Shown: positions 7,719-21,712 of the stretch, in pieces
Layout: each line of letters starts with the position of its first letter
How positions within the stretch are numbered: the first letter of the stretch is position 1
From: Hyphomicrobiales bacterium
Lineage (GTDB): Bacteria > Pseudomonadota > Alphaproteobacteria > Rhizobiales > Xanthobacteraceae
Assembly (NCBI GenBank): GCA_017305535.1
Contig: JAFKKN010000007.1
Coordinates: 248,001 to 312,000 of the forward strand
Direction of reading: 5' to 3'
Length of the DNA stretch: 64,000 nt
Notes under the pieces: generated by a model
Database searches by the model: none
Seen by the model: only the letters and a program-made list of their open reading frames with translations
What the model was told of the DNA's origin: nothing
Made by a program: the position numbers and the translations under genes

Positions 7719-7743
7719 ACGCCCCGGTCTCCGGGGCGTTTTG
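7719..7743 (+). terminator. Rho-independent terminator of hsp20
   Basis: Stem ACGCCCCGG / CCGGGGCGT with a three-base loop followed by TTTT, 43 bases after the hsp20 stop. Confidence 0.85.
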
Positions 7744-7749
7744 CTGTGG

Positions 7750-7824
7750 CTAGTGTCCCGAATCTGAAGTTCGCCCTATCGAGCGGCACCTCCAACGCGA
7801 ACTTCAGATTCGATAGGACACTAG
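7750..7824. repeat. Long inverted repeat, first of a tandem pair
   Basis: Arms CTAGTGTCC-CGAATCTGAAGTTCG and CGAACTTCAGATTCG-ATAGGACACTAG enclose about 25 bases. The arms are nearly perfect over 24 bases. It has no coding content. The GAAGTTCG core is shared with the next inverted repeat. Confidence 0.85.
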
Positions 7825-7839
7825 CTACTTAAAATTTGA

Positions 7840-7912
7840 GTGTGGTTTGGGTTCAGAAGTTCGCTTGACGGACTCGCGGCAATACGGAAGCGAACTTCTG
7901 AACCAACCACAC
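7840..7912. repeat. Long inverted repeat, second of a tandem pair
   Basis: Arms GTGTGGTTTGGGTTCAGAAG(TTCGCTT) and the inverse AAGCGAACTTCTGAACC-AACCACAC enclose about 20 bases. Together with the first element this makes a double cruciform or double hairpin between hsp20 and gltB. Confidence 0.85.
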
Positions 7913-8386
7913 CGGGTATCCCGTTTGTAACATTCGGTAATATTCGGTCGTATCGCTGCCACGATCCCGTAAAAAATTGCGTTAGAATGGGTCCAGACGC
8001 TTGTATGTTGAAAAAAAGTTTGGCAATCTCAATCTAGGGCAGCAATGCTGTCCTAATTTCGAACGGAATTTCGCGCGCGAAGTCGCTCCGGTACAATGGA
8101 GACTGAGAGCGTGCGGAAAGAAAAGGGCGCTCGCCTGCCGTGACGGTGGTGAGCCGCGCGATCTATAACTGAGGTTTGGTGGACTTTCGCCGCTGGGCGC
8201 CTAACAGGGTGCCTGCAAGGGCTTCGTGAGCCCTGATGTCAGCGAGTGGGAGCATCGACGGCGGTGAAACGTTCAAGCGACGTCGACGCCGGTTTCATCC
8301 ATCCGGATGGAGCCGCACAAAAAGGAGAGAGGGCCGGGGTTCCAGCTCTGGAATGAAGGCCCGCAAATACCATCGAGGATAAGAAT
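7913..8386 (+). promoter_or_regulatory. Long gltB upstream region / leader
   Basis: About 470 bases with no supported gene. Two neighbouring hairpins can be seen at about 8196-8235: GGCGCC-TAACAG-GGTGCC (with one G-T pair) and AGGGCT-TCGTG-AGCCCT. A small GGCAGC-AAT-GCTGTC hairpin lies near 8037. Promoter elements are not clear by eye. The paired hairpins could belong to a structured leader, but no known riboswitch class is recognised. Confidence 0.4.
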
Positions 8387-13180
<4,794 letters not shown>

Positions 13181-13183
13181 GCG

Positions 13184-14641
13184 ATGGGCAAGATCACAGG
13201 TTTTCTTGAAATCGACCGCAACGACCGCAAGTACGCGCCGGTCGCCGAGCGGCTGAAGAACTATCGCGAGTTCGTCATTCCGCTGGAGGAGAAAGACCTC
13301 CGCGATCAGGCCGCGCGCTGCATGAACTGCGGCGTGCCGTATTGCCACGGCACCGGCTCGGTCGCGCCCGGCACGCCGGGCTGCCCGGTCAACAACCAGA
13401 TCCCGGACTGGAACGATCTGGTCTATCAGGGCAACTGGGAAGAGGCTTCGCGCAACCTGCACTCGACCAACAACTTCCCGGACTTCACCGGTCGCATCTG
13501 CCCGGCGCCGTGCGAGGCGTCGTGCACGCTCAACATCACCGAGACGCCGGTGACCATCAAGACCATCGAGCACGCCATCGTCGAGCGCGCGTGGGAGAAC
13601 GGCTGGCTCAAGCCGGAGATCGCCGCGCACAAGACCGGCAGGAAGGTCGCGGTGGTCGGCTCCGGCCCCGCCGGCATGGCCTGCGCGCAACAACTCGCCC
13701 GCGCCGGACACGACGTGCATCTCTACGAGAAGAATGCCAAGGCCGGCGGCCTGCTGCGTTACGGCATTCCTGACTTCAAGATGGAGAAGGATGTCATCGA
13801 CCGTCGCGTGAAGCAGATGGAGGCCGAGGGCGTCACCTTCCACTACAATGCGCCGGTTGGCGGCTCCGACAAGGGCGCGCTCGATCCGCAGCAGTTGCTG
13901 AAGGATTATGAGGCGGTGGCCTTGACCGGCGGTGCGGAAGCGCCGCGCGATCTGCCGATTCCCGGCCGCGATCTCGACGGCATCCACTTCGCGATGGATT
14001 TCCTGCCGCAACAGAATCGCCGCGTCGGCAACGAGCCGCTCGGCGAGGTGAAGGAGATTTTGGCGGGCGGCAAACATGTCGTGGTGATCGGCGGCGGCGA
14101 CACCGGCTCCGACTGCATCGGCACCTCGTTGCGGCAGGGCGCGCTGTCGGTGACGCAACTCGAAATCATGCCGGCGCCGCCGGAGCATGAGAACAAGGCG
14201 CTGACCTGGCCGAACTGGCCGCTGAAGATGCGCACCTCGTCGAGCCAGGCGGAGGGCGCGGCGCGCGATTTCGCCGTGCTGACGCAAAAGTTCGAAGGCA
14301 AGGACGGCAAGGTCACCAAGCTGCATTGCGTCCGCGTCGACGAGAAATTCCAGCCGATCCCCGGCAGCGAGTTTTCGCTCGACGCCGATCTGGTGTTGCT
14401 GGCGATGGGCTTCGTGCATCCGGTTCACGAGGGCCTGCTGAAGACGCTCGGCGTCGAACTCGACCAGCGCGGCAACGTCCGCGCCAACACGGCGGACTAC
14501 GAGACCTCGCTGCCGAAGGTGTTCACCGCCGGCGACATGCGCCGCGGCCAATCGCTGGTGGTCTGGGCGATCCGTGAGGGACGTCTGTGCGCCCGCGCGG
14601 TCGATACCTTCCTGATGGGCTCGACCAACCTGCCGCGCTGA
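13184..14641 (+). CDS. gltD: Glutamate synthase small subunit
   Basis: A 485-residue NADPH-dependent FAD protein that feeds electrons to GltB. The N-terminal cysteine-rich domain shows [11 protein letters not shown], then [14 protein letters not shown] and CPAPCEASC for the Fe-S clusters. The FAD Rossmann motif is [18 protein letters not shown] and the NADPH motif is [15 protein letters not shown]. The end has the conserved [18 protein letters not shown]. Length is normal. It forms an operon with gltB (three-base gap) and is closed by a strong terminator. Confidence 0.96.
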   Translation: MGKITGFLEIDRNDRKYAPVAERLKNYREFVIPLEEKDLRDQAARCMNCGVPYCHGTGSVAPGTPGCPVNNQIPDWNDLVYQGNWEEASRNLHSTNNFPDFTGRICPAPCEASCTLNITETPVTIKTIEHAIVERAWENGWLKPEIAAHKTGRKVAVVGSGPAGMACAQQLARAGHDVHLYEKNAKAGGLLRYGIPDFKMEKDVIDRRVKQMEAEGVTFHYNAPVGGSDKGALDPQQLLKDYEAVALTGGAEAPRDLPIPGRDLDGIHFAMDFLPQQNRRVGNEPLGEVKEILAGGKHVVVIGGGDTGSDCIGTSLRQGALSVTQLEIMPAPPEHENKALTWPNWPLKMRTSSSQAEGAARDFAVLTQKFEGKDGKVTKLHCVRVDEKFQPIPGSEFSLDADLVLLAMGFVHPVHEGLLKTLGVELDQRGNVRANTADYETSLPKVFTAGDMRRGQSLVVWAIREGRLCARAVDTFLMGSTNLPR

Positions 14642-14665
14642 GCACGACGAACGCGACATTGAAAA

Positions 14666-14697
14666 GCCGCCGGTCGCGCAGACCGGCGGCTTTTCTT
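14666..14697. terminator. Terminator after gltD
   Basis: Perfect 10-bp stem GCCGCCGGTC / GACCGGCGGC with a 5-base loop, flanked by AAAA on the left and TTTTCTTA on the right, so it can act in both directions for gltD and the convergent small gene. Confidence 0.9.
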
Positions 14698-14708
14698 ATG
14701 TGTTCTGG

Positions 14709-14966
14709 TTAGTAGCGTTCAATATAAACGCGGTCGTGATGACGATGGCGCCAATCGCGATGTTCCCATTCGTGACGGCGATAATCGCGGTAGTCCGCGC
14801 GGCTGTGCCGATACTCGCGTTCGCGCCAGCCGTGATGGTGGCCGTGGTCGACATAAACGCCTGCGCCGCCCGGGCCGACACCGATGTCGACCGACTGTGC
14901 CATCGCGCCTGAACTTATCACTGCCATCGCGGCGGTCGCCGCTGCGATCAATGCAAACTTCCTCAT
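14709..14966 (-). CDS. Small secreted His/Arg/Tyr-rich protein, unknown function
   Basis: An 85-residue protein. [25 protein letters not shown] is a clean signal peptide with an AMA-Q cleavage site. The mature part is about 60 residues, very rich in histidine, arginine and tyrosine ([27 protein letters not shown]), after a short glycine-rich stretch. GGAGGTT lies directly before ATG 14966, so this start is preferred over the upstream one. The composition suggests metal or polyanion binding in the periplasm, but no domain is recognised. Similar short secreted proteins are common in Bradyrhizobium and relatives. Confidence 0.78.
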   Translation of the reverse strand: MRKFALIAAATAAMAVISSGAMAQSVDIGVGPGGAGVYVDHGHHHGWREREYRHSRADYRDYRRHEWEHRDWRHRHHDRVYIERY

Positions 14967-15101
14967 GGTTGAACCTCCTCCGGCTTTCCGAAGCGTATGG
15001 TTCAACCCGAAGCCAACAGCATTCGTTCCTGACGATATTATCGTCGAGCAGGGAACCTTTCGCCGACGGTGAGTCCGGCAAGACCAGATAAATGGGAACG
15101 A

Positions 15102-15989
15102 TTACTCCGCCGCCTGTTGCGCGACGGTCGGCGTATCGCCCGCGACGGTGGCGCGGCGCATGTCGCGCGGCTGCGACTGATCGTAACGTCGCACGCGATG
15201 CACGGTCTGGCGATTGTCCCACATCACCAGGTCATGCAGTTTCCATTTATGGACGTAGACGAATTCCGGCTGGGTCGCGTGTTCGGTGAGATCGCGCAGC
15301 AGCACGCGCGCTTCCGGCATGCTCATGCCCTGAATCGCGCCGGCGTGGGATGAGAGATACAGCGACTTGCGGCCGTGCACCGGATGCGTGCGCACCAGCC
15401 GTTGCAGCACCGGCTTGAACATCTGCTTTTCTTCCTCGCTGTAGTCGAGGAAGCCGAGGCTGCCGCGCGAATACATCAGCGAGTGTTCGCAGATCATGTC
15501 TTCGATCTCGGCCTTGGTCTCGTCGTCGAGCGCGTCATAGGCCGCGCGCATATCGGCGAATTCGGTGTTGCCGCCTTTCGGGTTGACCACGCGCGCCGAC
15601 AGTAGCGAGAATTTCGCCGGGATCGGCCGGAACGAACTGTCGGAATGCCACAGGCAGTTGCCGAGATTGAACAGGTGGGTGCGATGGTCGCGCGGCAGCG
15701 GCTTGCCGCTCTTGTCGAGATTGCCGACATCGGCGAGCCCTGACGAAAGCCGATAGTCGTCCTTCTTGGTGACGCTGCCGCCCTTGCGATTTTCCCGCGG
15801 TCCGAAATTTTCCGCGAAGGCGAGTTGCTGTTCGTCGGTGATGTCCTGATCGTGGAACACCAGCACGGCGTACTTGTCCATGCCGGCCTCGATCTCGAAT
15901 GCCTGATCCGGCGTCAGCGGCCGGGTGAGGTCGATGCCGGACACCTCGCCGACGAAATGCGGATGAAGCGGGCGGATGCTGATGGCCAT
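15102..15989 (-). CDS. TauD/TfdA-family alpha-ketoglutarate dioxygenase
   Basis: A 295-residue non-haem Fe(II) dioxygenase. The facial triad is visible as H-x-D in NCLWHSDSSFRPIP and a distal histidine in MWDNRQTVHRVRRYD, where the arginines would bind 2-oxoglutarate. The opening ISIRPLHPHFVGEVSGIDLTRPL is typical of TfdA-like enzymes. Members oxidise 2,4-D, taurine and related substrates with release of succinate and CO2; the true substrate here is not known. ATG 15989 has GAGGAA eight bases upstream and is preferred to the ATG at 16010. An SDR gene lies upstream on the same strand about 130 bases away and may be cotranscribed. Confidence 0.85.
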   Translation of the reverse strand: MAISIRPLHPHFVGEVSGIDLTRPLTPDQAFEIEAGMDKYAVLVFHDQDITDEQQLAFAENFGPRENRKGGSVTKKDDYRLSSGLADVGNLDKSGKPLPRDHRTHLFNLGNCLWHSDSSFRPIPAKFSLLSARVVNPKGGNTEFADMRAAYDALDDETKAEIEDMICEHSLMYSRGSLGFLDYSEEEKQMFKPVLQRLVRTHPVHGRKSLYLSSHAGAIQGMSMPEARVLLRDLTEHATQPEFVYVHKWKLHDLVMWDNRQTVHRVRRYDQSQPRDMRRATVAGDTPTVAQQAAE

Positions 15990-16116
15990 GGCGCGGTTCC
16001 TCGTTGTCATTCTTGCTTCGAGGAAAGGCTACGCCGCGCGTCTTCGATGTCAATCGACGCTGATGTCAGGGCGCCATGCGCTGACGCGGCGTCTCTGGTC
16101 GTCGCGTCAGCATGCC

Positions 16117-16896
16117 TTACGCGTTGCGCGCCATCAGTCCGCCGTCCACCGGAATCACCGCGCCGGTGAGGAACGAGGCCGCCGGCAGGCACAGGCTCAG
16201 CGTCATGTGCGCGACCTCCTCCGGATCGCCGTAGCGATTGAGCGCGGTGCGGCGCTTGGCGTAGATCGCCTTGTGCTCGGCTGAAATCCGGTCGGTCATG
16301 CCGGTGGTGATCGGCCCCGGACAGATGCAGTTGACGGTGATGCCTTCGCGCCCGAGTTCAACCGCCAGCGAGCGTGTCAGCCCGGTAACGCCGGCCTTCG
16401 CCGCCGAATACGGGCTGTGCAGCGCGGTCGCGCCGAGCGCCTCGGTGGAAGCGATGTTGACGATGCGCGGGCACTTCGATTTGCGCAGGTATGGCAACGC
16501 GGCGCGGATGATGCGCTGCTGCGCGGTGAGCAGCACCGCGATGCCGCGATCCCACAACGCGTCGTAACCGTCGCCGTCGATGGCGCTGACGGTGGAGATG
16601 CCGGCATTGTTGACGACGATATCGAGCCCGCCGAAATGCTGCGCCACTTCGTTCACCACGCGCGTCACCGCTGCTGCGTCCGCGACGTCGAATTGCCATG
16701 CCTTGGCGCTGCCGCCGCTCGCAACGATCGCGTCCGCCACCGCTTGCGCGCCGGGACCGTCATAATCGGTGACCGCGACATTCGCGCCCTCGGCGGCGAA
16801 CACCCGCGCGGTGGCGCGGCCCATGCCGCTGGCGGCGCCGGTGACGAGTACGGTGAGCCCGCGCACCGAGCGGCTGAGCTGTTTGAAATCGGTCAT
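16117..16896 (-). CDS. Short-chain dehydrogenase/reductase (SDR)
   Basis: A 259-residue classical SDR. Cofactor motif TGAASGMG, the structural NNAG, the catalytic serine in IVNIASTEALG, and Y-x-x-x-K in SPYSAAKAGV are all in place, with the PG motif ICPGPITTGM and the end AVIPVDGG. It is a cytoplasmic NAD(P)-dependent alcohol/ketone oxidoreductase with unknown substrate. Start ATG 16896 leaves about 16 residues before the Rossmann fold. It is divergent from a second SDR gene and in line with the dioxygenase downstream, suggesting a shared role. Confidence 0.87.
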   Translation of the reverse strand: MTDFKQLSRSVRGLTVLVTGAASGMGRATARVFAAEGANVAVTDYDGPGAQAVADAIVASGGSAKAWQFDVADAAAVTRVVNEVAQHFGGLDIVVNNAGISTVSAIDGDGYDALWDRGIAVLLTAQQRIIRAALPYLRKSKCPRIVNIASTEALGATALHSPYSAAKAGVTGLTRSLAVELGREGITVNCICPGPITTGMTDRISAEHKAIYAKRRTALNRYGDPEEVAHMTLSLCLPAASFLTGAVIPVDGGLMARNA

Positions 16897-17036
16897 GGGA
16901 CGCGGTCTCCGGAAATGGATGTGGCAGATGTGCTTTCCGCGCGGCGGATTTGACAAGCGCGATGCTTCAAGGCTTGCATCGTTCCCGGCAAAGGTCAAAC
17001 GCCCGCGCAATGCGGCAATAGGAGTGAACCACACCC

Positions 17037-17771
17037 ATGAACGAACTGGATTTCAGCGGCAAGCGTGCGTTGATCGTCGGCGGCTCCAGCGGCATCGGCA
17101 ACGGAATCGCGCAGGCTTATCGCGCCCGTGGCGCGAAAGTGCACATTTGCGGCACCAAGCCGACTTCGGCGGGCTATATCGGCGTCGAGGGCTCCGATCT
17201 CGATGGCCTCGACTACGCGCAGCTCGACGTCAGCGATCCACATGCGGTGGACAACTTCAAGCCGAATTTCGACAGCCTCGACATTTTGGTGCTGGCGCAG
17301 GGCGCGGTGATCTACAGCCGCGGCGAGTTCGCCATGGATGGCTTCCGCAAGGTGATGGAAGTCAACCTGATGAGCCTGATGGCCTGCGCCACGAAATTCC
17401 ACGCGATGCTGAAGGCGAACAAGGGGGCGGTGATCATCATCAGTTCGGTGGCGGCGTTTCATTCCACCAAGGGTAACCCGGCTTACAACGCCTCCAAGAC
17501 CGGGGCCTACGGGCTGACACGCACTTTGGCGCAGGCGTGGGCCGAAGACGGCATTCGCGTCAACGGCATCGCGCCGGGGCTGGTCGACACCAAGATGACC
17601 AAGGTGACGACCGAGAACCCCAAACGCCGCGAAGCGACCATCGAGAGCATCCCGCTGAAGCGGCTCGGCACGCCGGCGGACATGGCCGGCGCGGCGCTGT
17701 TCCTGGCGTCGCCGCTGGCAGGCTACGTCACCGGCCAGACGCTGGTGGTGGACGGCGGGCTGATCCTTTAA
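17037..17771 (+). CDS. Short-chain dehydrogenase/reductase (SDR)
   Basis: A 244-residue classical SDR with VGGSSGIG at the cofactor site, catalytic serine in [11 protein letters not shown] and Y-N-A-S-K in [11 protein letters not shown], and the end [13 protein letters not shown]. The usual NNAG motif is replaced by LAQGA, a modest departure. Substrate unknown. AATAGGAG lies shortly before the ATG. It is divergent to the SDR at 16117-16896; ruvC begins 49 bases after its stop. Confidence 0.87.
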   Translation: MNELDFSGKRALIVGGSSGIGNGIAQAYRARGAKVHICGTKPTSAGYIGVEGSDLDGLDYAQLDVSDPHAVDNFKPNFDSLDILVLAQGAVIYSRGEFAMDGFRKVMEVNLMSLMACATKFHAMLKANKGAVIIISSVAAFHSTKGNPAYNASKTGAYGLTRTLAQAWAEDGIRVNGIAPGLVDTKMTKVTTENPKRREATIESIPLKRLGTPADMAGAALFLASPLAGYVTGQTLVVDGGLIL

Positions 17772-17820
17772 CCCGTCGCGCCCGGGCGGACGCGCACGGC
17801 CGGTTGCGATAACATGGGTT

Positions 17821-18333
17821 ATGGCATCGACACCGATTCGCATTGTGGGCATCGACCCGGGGCTGCGCCGCACCGGCTGGGGCGTGATCGACATCGAGGG
17901 CAACCGGCTGATCTATGTCGGTTGCGGTTCGGTGGAGACGCGCGAGGACATGGAGCTGGCGCGCCGCCTGCTGGCGATCCATGACGGCCTCGCGCGGGTG
18001 CTCGGCGATCTCAAGCCGGTCGAGGCGGCGGTGGAGCAGACTTTCGTCAACAAGGACGGCGTCGCCACGCTGAAACTGGGGCAGGCGCGCGGCATCGCGA
18101 TGCTGGTGCCGGCGATGTTCGGCATTCCGGTGGCGGAATATGCGCCCAACAAGGTCAAGAAGACCGTGGTGGGCGCCGGTCATGCCGACAAAACCCAGAT
18201 CCAGGTGATGCTGAAGATCCTGCTGCCGAAGGCCACACCAAGTACACCCGACGCCGCCGATGCCCTCGCCATCGCCATTACCCACGCGCACCACCGGCAG
18301 AGTACGGCGTTGAAGGTCAGGGTGGCGGGATAA
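17821..18333 (+). CDS. ruvC: Holliday junction resolvase RuvC
   Basis: A 170-residue endonuclease that cuts Holliday junctions delivered by RuvAB. The RNase H-like core starts at [16 protein letters not shown] (first catalytic Asp), continues with [11 protein letters not shown] (Glu) and ends with [17 protein letters not shown] (Asp pair). Length is normal. It leads the ruvC-ruvA-ruvB-ybgC operon, with four bases before ruvA. Confidence 0.96.
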   Translation: MASTPIRIVGIDPGLRRTGWGVIDIEGNRLIYVGCGSVETREDMELARRLLAIHDGLARVLGDLKPVEAAVEQTFVNKDGVATLKLGQARGIAMLVPAMFGIPVAEYAPNKVKKTVVGAGHADKTQIQVMLKILLPKATPSTPDAADALAIAITHAHHRQSTALKVRVAG

Positions 18334-18337
18334 ACGC

Positions 18338-18955
18338 ATGATCGGCAAACTCAAAGGCCTCATCGATTCCTACGGCGAGGATTATGTGATCCTCGACGTG
18401 CAGGGCGTCGGCTATCAGGTGCATTGTGCCTCGCGCACTTTGCAGGCGTTGCCGTCATCCGGCGAAGCGGCGGTGCTGTCGATCGAAACCTACGTACGTG
18501 AGGATCAGATCAAGCTGTTCGGTTTCCGCAGCGATATCGAACGCGAATGGTTTCGGCTGTTGCAGACGGTGCAGGGTGTCGGCGCGAAGGTTGCGCTGGC
18601 GGTGCTCAGCACCTTGTCGCCATCTGATCTCGCCAACGCGATTGCGCTGCGCGACAAGGCGGCGGTGGCGCGCACGCCCGGCGTCGGCGCAAAGGTCGCC
18701 GAGCGCATCGTCACCGAATTGAAGGATAAGGCCCCGGCCTTCGCCGATGTCGATCCGGCGGTGGTGAAATTGTCCGGCGCCATCGACGACGCCCGCGCGC
18801 CGCGCGCGGTGGCGGATGCAATCTCGGCGCTGGTGAATCTCGGCTACGGCCAGCCGCAAGCCGCCGCCGCCATCGCCGCCGCCTCGCGCGACGCCGGCGA
18901 GGCAGCCGAAACCGCGCAGCTCATTCGGCTGGGGTTGAAGGAGTTGTCGCGGTGA
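18338..18955 (+). CDS. ruvA: Holliday junction branch migration protein RuvA
   Basis: A 205-residue DNA-binding subunit that holds the four-way junction and loads RuvB. It starts with the OB-fold segment [21 protein letters not shown], has the helix-hairpin-helix motifs [16 protein letters not shown] and [14 protein letters not shown], and ends with the mobile C-terminal domain [19 protein letters not shown] that contacts RuvB. Full length. The next gene, ruvB, is separated by an unusual 244-base repeat-bearing gap. Confidence 0.96.
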   Translation: MIGKLKGLIDSYGEDYVILDVQGVGYQVHCASRTLQALPSSGEAAVLSIETYVREDQIKLFGFRSDIEREWFRLLQTVQGVGAKVALAVLSTLSPSDLANAIALRDKAAVARTPGVGAKVAERIVTELKDKAPAFADVDPAVVKLSGAIDDARAPRAVADAISALVNLGYGQPQAAAAIAAASRDAGEAAETAQLIRLGLKELSR

Positions 18956-19004
18956 GTGATCGCACTGCCAACAGTTGTGATGCGGTTGCGGAGAGGCAGA
19001 GTCT

Positions 19005-19142
19005 GCTCTCTCCCCCCTTGTGGGGGAGAGGTGGAGAGGGGGGTATGTTTCGAAGTCAGCGGTTGTGGTTTACCCCCCTCCCTGACCCTCCCCCACCGAA
19101 AGGGCGTTTACGCCCGTCTTCGACGGGCTATGGGGGGAGGGA
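19005..19142. repeat. Palindromic intergenic repeat (CCCCCTTGTGGGGGAGAGG family) inside ruv operon
   Basis: CTCTCCCCCCTTGTGGGGGA-type sequence on the left and CCCTCCCTGACCCTCCCCCA near 19075 on the right, with GGGCGTTTACGCCC and GAAGAC/CGGGC inner hairpins. The element fills the gap between ruvA and ruvB. A second member lies at 26119-26222. Confidence 0.8.
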
Positions 19143-19199
19143 ACATCAAGGCCAAATCGCGTTTGCGGTTGTATCGAAGTTTTGCGAGAAGGCAGTCGC

Positions 19200-20246
19200 A
19201 TGACCGATCCTTCCCGCCTCGTCACGCCCGAGCGTCGCGCCGATGATATCGGCGACACCTCGCTGCGTCCGCAACTGTTGGCCGACTTCGTCGGGCAGGC
19301 GCAGGCGCGCGCCAATTTGCAGGTGTTCATCGATGCCGCGCGCAAGCGCAAGGAGGCACTGGACCATGTCTTGTTCGTTGGTCCTCCGGGCCTCGGCAAG
19401 ACCACGCTGGCGCAGATCGTGGCGCGGGAACTCGGCGTCGGCTTTCGCGCCACCTCCGGCCCGGTGATCGCCAAGGCCGGCGATCTCGCGGCGCTGCTGA
19501 CCAACCTCGAAGAGCGCGACGTGCTGTTCATCGACGAGATCCATCGCCTCAATCCGGCGGTGGAGGAGGTGCTTTATCCGGCGATGGAGGACTTTCAGCT
19601 CGATCTCATCATCGGCGAAGGCCCGGCGGCGCGTTCGGTGAAGATTGATCTCGCGAAATTCACGCTGGTCGGCGCCACCACGCGCGCGGGCCTCTTGACC
19701 AATCCGCTGCGCGACCGCTTCGGCATTCCGGTGCGGCTGAATTTCTATACCGTCGCCGAACTGGAACACATCGTCCGTCGCGGCGCGCGGGTGCTCGGCA
19801 TGGGCATGACGGCGGATGGCGCCAACGAGATTGCGCGGCGCGCGCGCGGCACGCCGCGTATCGCCGGCCGCCTGCTGCGCCGGGTGCGCGACTTCGCTGA
19901 AGCCGCCGATGCGGCTGCGGTCGATCGCAAGATCGCAGACCACGCGCTCGGCGCGCTCGAGGTCGATGCCGCCGGCCTCGACGCGATGGACCGCCGTTAT
20001 CTTACCACCATCGCGCTGAACTACGGCGGCGGCCCCGTGGGGGTCGAGACGATGGCGGCGGCGTTGTCGGAGCCGCGCGATGCCATCGAGGACATCATCG
20101 AGCCGTATCTGATCCAGTGCGGCTACCTGCAACGCACGCCGCGCGGGCGCCTGCTCACCTCGCACGCGTTCAAGCACCTCGGCCTCGCCGAGCCCTCGCG
20201 CGATGCGTCGCAGTTCGGCCTGTTCGGCAAGGATGACGAGCAATGA
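19200..20246 (+). CDS. ruvB: Holliday junction branch migration ATPase RuvB
   Basis: A 348-residue AAA+ motor that drives branch migration with RuvA. Walker A is GPPGLGKTT, Walker B is [10 protein letters not shown], sensor 1 lies in LVGATTRAG, and the RuvB arginine region is [15 protein letters not shown]. The C-terminal winged-helix segment [18 protein letters not shown] binds DNA. ATG 19200 is chosen because [13 protein letters not shown] is the usual N-terminus. The ybgC gene overlaps its end by four bases (ATGA). Confidence 0.96.
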   Translation: MTDPSRLVTPERRADDIGDTSLRPQLLADFVGQAQARANLQVFIDAARKRKEALDHVLFVGPPGLGKTTLAQIVARELGVGFRATSGPVIAKAGDLAALLTNLEERDVLFIDEIHRLNPAVEEVLYPAMEDFQLDLIIGEGPAARSVKIDLAKFTLVGATTRAGLLTNPLRDRFGIPVRLNFYTVAELEHIVRRGARVLGMGMTADGANEIARRARGTPRIAGRLLRRVRDFAEAADAAAVDRKIADHALGALEVDAAGLDAMDRRYLTTIALNYGGGPVGVETMAAALSEPRDAIEDIIEPYLIQCGYLQRTPRGRLLTSHAFKHLGLAEPSRDASQFGLFGKDDEQ

Positions 20247-20713
20247 CTGCGCCGGAACACGCGCTGATCACCGGACATCTCGACGGCGAAATCCGCGACG
20301 GCCGCCATCACATGCAGGTGCGGGTCTATTACGAAGACACCGATTTTTCCGGCATCGTCTATCATGCTAACTATCTGCGCTTCATGGAGCGCGGGCGCAC
20401 CAATTATCTGCGGCTGCTCGGTGCCGATCAGCGCGCGCTGTTCGCGGAGGCTGAAACCGAGGCGCCCGGCTTCGCCTTCGTGGTGCGGGCGATGAAGCTC
20501 GAATTCATCCGACCCGCGCATATGGACGACCTGCTCGACGTCGTCACCCGGCCGCTCGAAGTACGCGGCGCCTCTATCACGCTGCATCAGGAAATCAAAC
20601 GCGGCGCGATCCTGCTGCTGGAAGCCGACGTGAAAGTCGCTTTCGTCTCCGGCGGCCGCGCCCGCCCGATCCCCAAGGCACTGCGTGTCGCGATGAAGGC
20701 GGATCAGGGGTAG
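20243..20713 (+). CDS. ybgC: YbgC-type acyl-CoA thioesterase
   Basis: A 156-residue hot-dog-fold thioesterase. The active-site block [20 protein letters not shown] has the catalytic Asp (YEDTDFSG) and Tyr/His of the 4-hydroxybenzoyl-CoA thioesterase/YbgC family. YbgC normally accompanies the Tol-Pal envelope system. Here it is translationally coupled to ruvB through a four-base overlap, but tolQ does not follow; a repeat element and an unrelated GST gene come next. Confidence 0.9.
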   Translation: MTAPEHALITGHLDGEIRDGRHHMQVRVYYEDTDFSGIVYHANYLRFMERGRTNYLRLLGADQRALFAEAETEAPGFAFVVRAMKLEFIRPAHMDDLLDVVTRPLEVRGASITLHQEIKRGAILLLEADVKVAFVSGGRARPIPKALRVAMKADQG

Positions 20714-20719
20714 TCTTTC

Positions 20720-20808
20720 CTCATTGCGAGGAGCGTTGGCGACGAACCAATCCAGTCCTCGCTGAAGATTAAAATATCCGGATTGCTTCGCTTCGCTCGC
20801 AATGACGG
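20720..20808. repeat. Palindromic intergenic repeat (TCATTGCGAGGAG family)
   Basis: TCATTGCGAGGAGCG...AACCAATCCAG on the left and GGATTGCTTCG...CTCGCAATGA on the right form an imperfect long inverted repeat. It lies after ybgC, where tolQ would be expected. Confidence 0.8.
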
Positions 20809-20841
20809 CATCGATAACGTGGGACGAAAGCGATTATCCCA

Positions 20842-20934
20842 GTCGCCATGGCCGGATTTATTCCGGCCATCCACGTCTTAGCAGCGTTACAAGAAGAAAG
20901 ACGTGGATGGCCGGGACAAGCCCGGCCATGACGT
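20842..20934. repeat. Palindromic intergenic repeat (GGCCGGGACAAGCCCGGCC family)
   Basis: Two opposed halves, CCATGGCCGGATTTATTCCGG followed by CCATCCACGTCTT and AAGACGTGGATGGCCGGGAC continuing to CCATGAC. Related copies lie at 27.75, 30.1, 43.0, 48.1 and 57.9 kb. Confidence 0.82.
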
Positions 20935-20963
20935 CGTTACGAATGTTGTTCGTTGCGGGAGGG

Positions 20964-21608
20964 TTACGCCGCCGCCTTGTGGCGAGCCTGCTCGGCCTTG
21001 TAGAGCGCGAACTCCTCGTTGATGGCTTTCGCCACGCTGGGCCGCGCGCGATGTCGCTCGTAGTAAGCCTTGATGTTCGGCCACCTGGCGAGATCGATCG
21101 GTGGCGTCGCCATCGTCCAGTTGATGATGGTGACGAGATAGGTATCGGCGACGCTGAAGTGATCGAGCAGCGTGTCGCGCCCTTCGAGATAGGCGTTGAG
21201 GTAATCGAGCCGCGACAGGCCTTTCTCGACGGCGTAAGCCTTCACCTCAGCCGACGACTTCTTGTCGAGCAGCGGCACGAACAGCGCCTTGTGCAGTTCG
21301 GTGCCGATGAAGCACAGCCACTGCTGCAGGCGTGAACGCTCGACGGCATTGCGGGCGGAGATGCCGGCATCGGGCAGGCGGTCGGCGACGTATTGCAGGA
21401 TCGCGGCGTTCTCCGTCAGGATCACACCGTCGTCGGTTCGCAACGTCGGCACCAGGCCGAGCGGATTGATCGCAAGAAAATCCGAATCGTCGTGCCGTAC
21501 GCGTTTGGATTTGGGATCGACTTCGAGATAGCTGGCATTCGCGCCAGCCTCATAGAACGCGATACGGGTCGCCATCGAGCAGGCAAGCGGCGAGAAATAG
21601 AGATCCAT
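20964..21608 (-). CDS. Glutathione S-transferase family protein
   Basis: A 214-residue soluble GST. The thioredoxin-like N-domain begins MDLYFSPLACSMATRIAFYEAG, where Ser/Cys near residue 6-11 is the catalytic region, and contains NPLGLVPTL and the glutathione-binding L-T-E-N-A-A-I (E-S/N motif). The alpha-helical C-domain carries FSVADTYLVTIINW. It resembles the beta-class GstA type. ATG 21608 has AAGGAG upstream. It is divergent from a TetR regulator at 21713, with a palindrome between them, so it is probably TetR-controlled. Confidence 0.88.
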   Translation of the reverse strand: MDLYFSPLACSMATRIAFYEAGANASYLEVDPKSKRVRHDDSDFLAINPLGLVPTLRTDDGVILTENAAILQYVADRLPDAGISARNAVERSRLQQWLCFIGTELHKALFVPLLDKKSSAEVKAYAVEKGLSRLDYLNAYLEGRDTLLDHFSVADTYLVTIINWTMATPPIDLARWPNIKAYYERHRARPSVAKAINEEFALYKAEQARHKAAA

Positions 21609-21648
21609 GGAAATGGCTCCTTGCACTCGGGGATAGGGATGGGGCAAC

Positions 21649-21660
21649 CAACGCGCGTTG
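21649..21660. promoter_or_regulatory. Candidate TetR operator between GST and TetR genes
   Basis: A perfect 12-bp palindrome CAACGCGCGTTG in the 104-base divergent region, 41 bases upstream of the GST start. Confidence 0.45.
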
Positions 21661-21712
21661 ATTTTTATACCGTCTCGCATAATATATCCGTGGTCAAGGA
21701 TTGATTTGCGAA

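Noticed and set aside
7840-8037. Possible small gene after hsp20
   Set aside because: Its first half is the long inverted repeat and it has no ribosome site.
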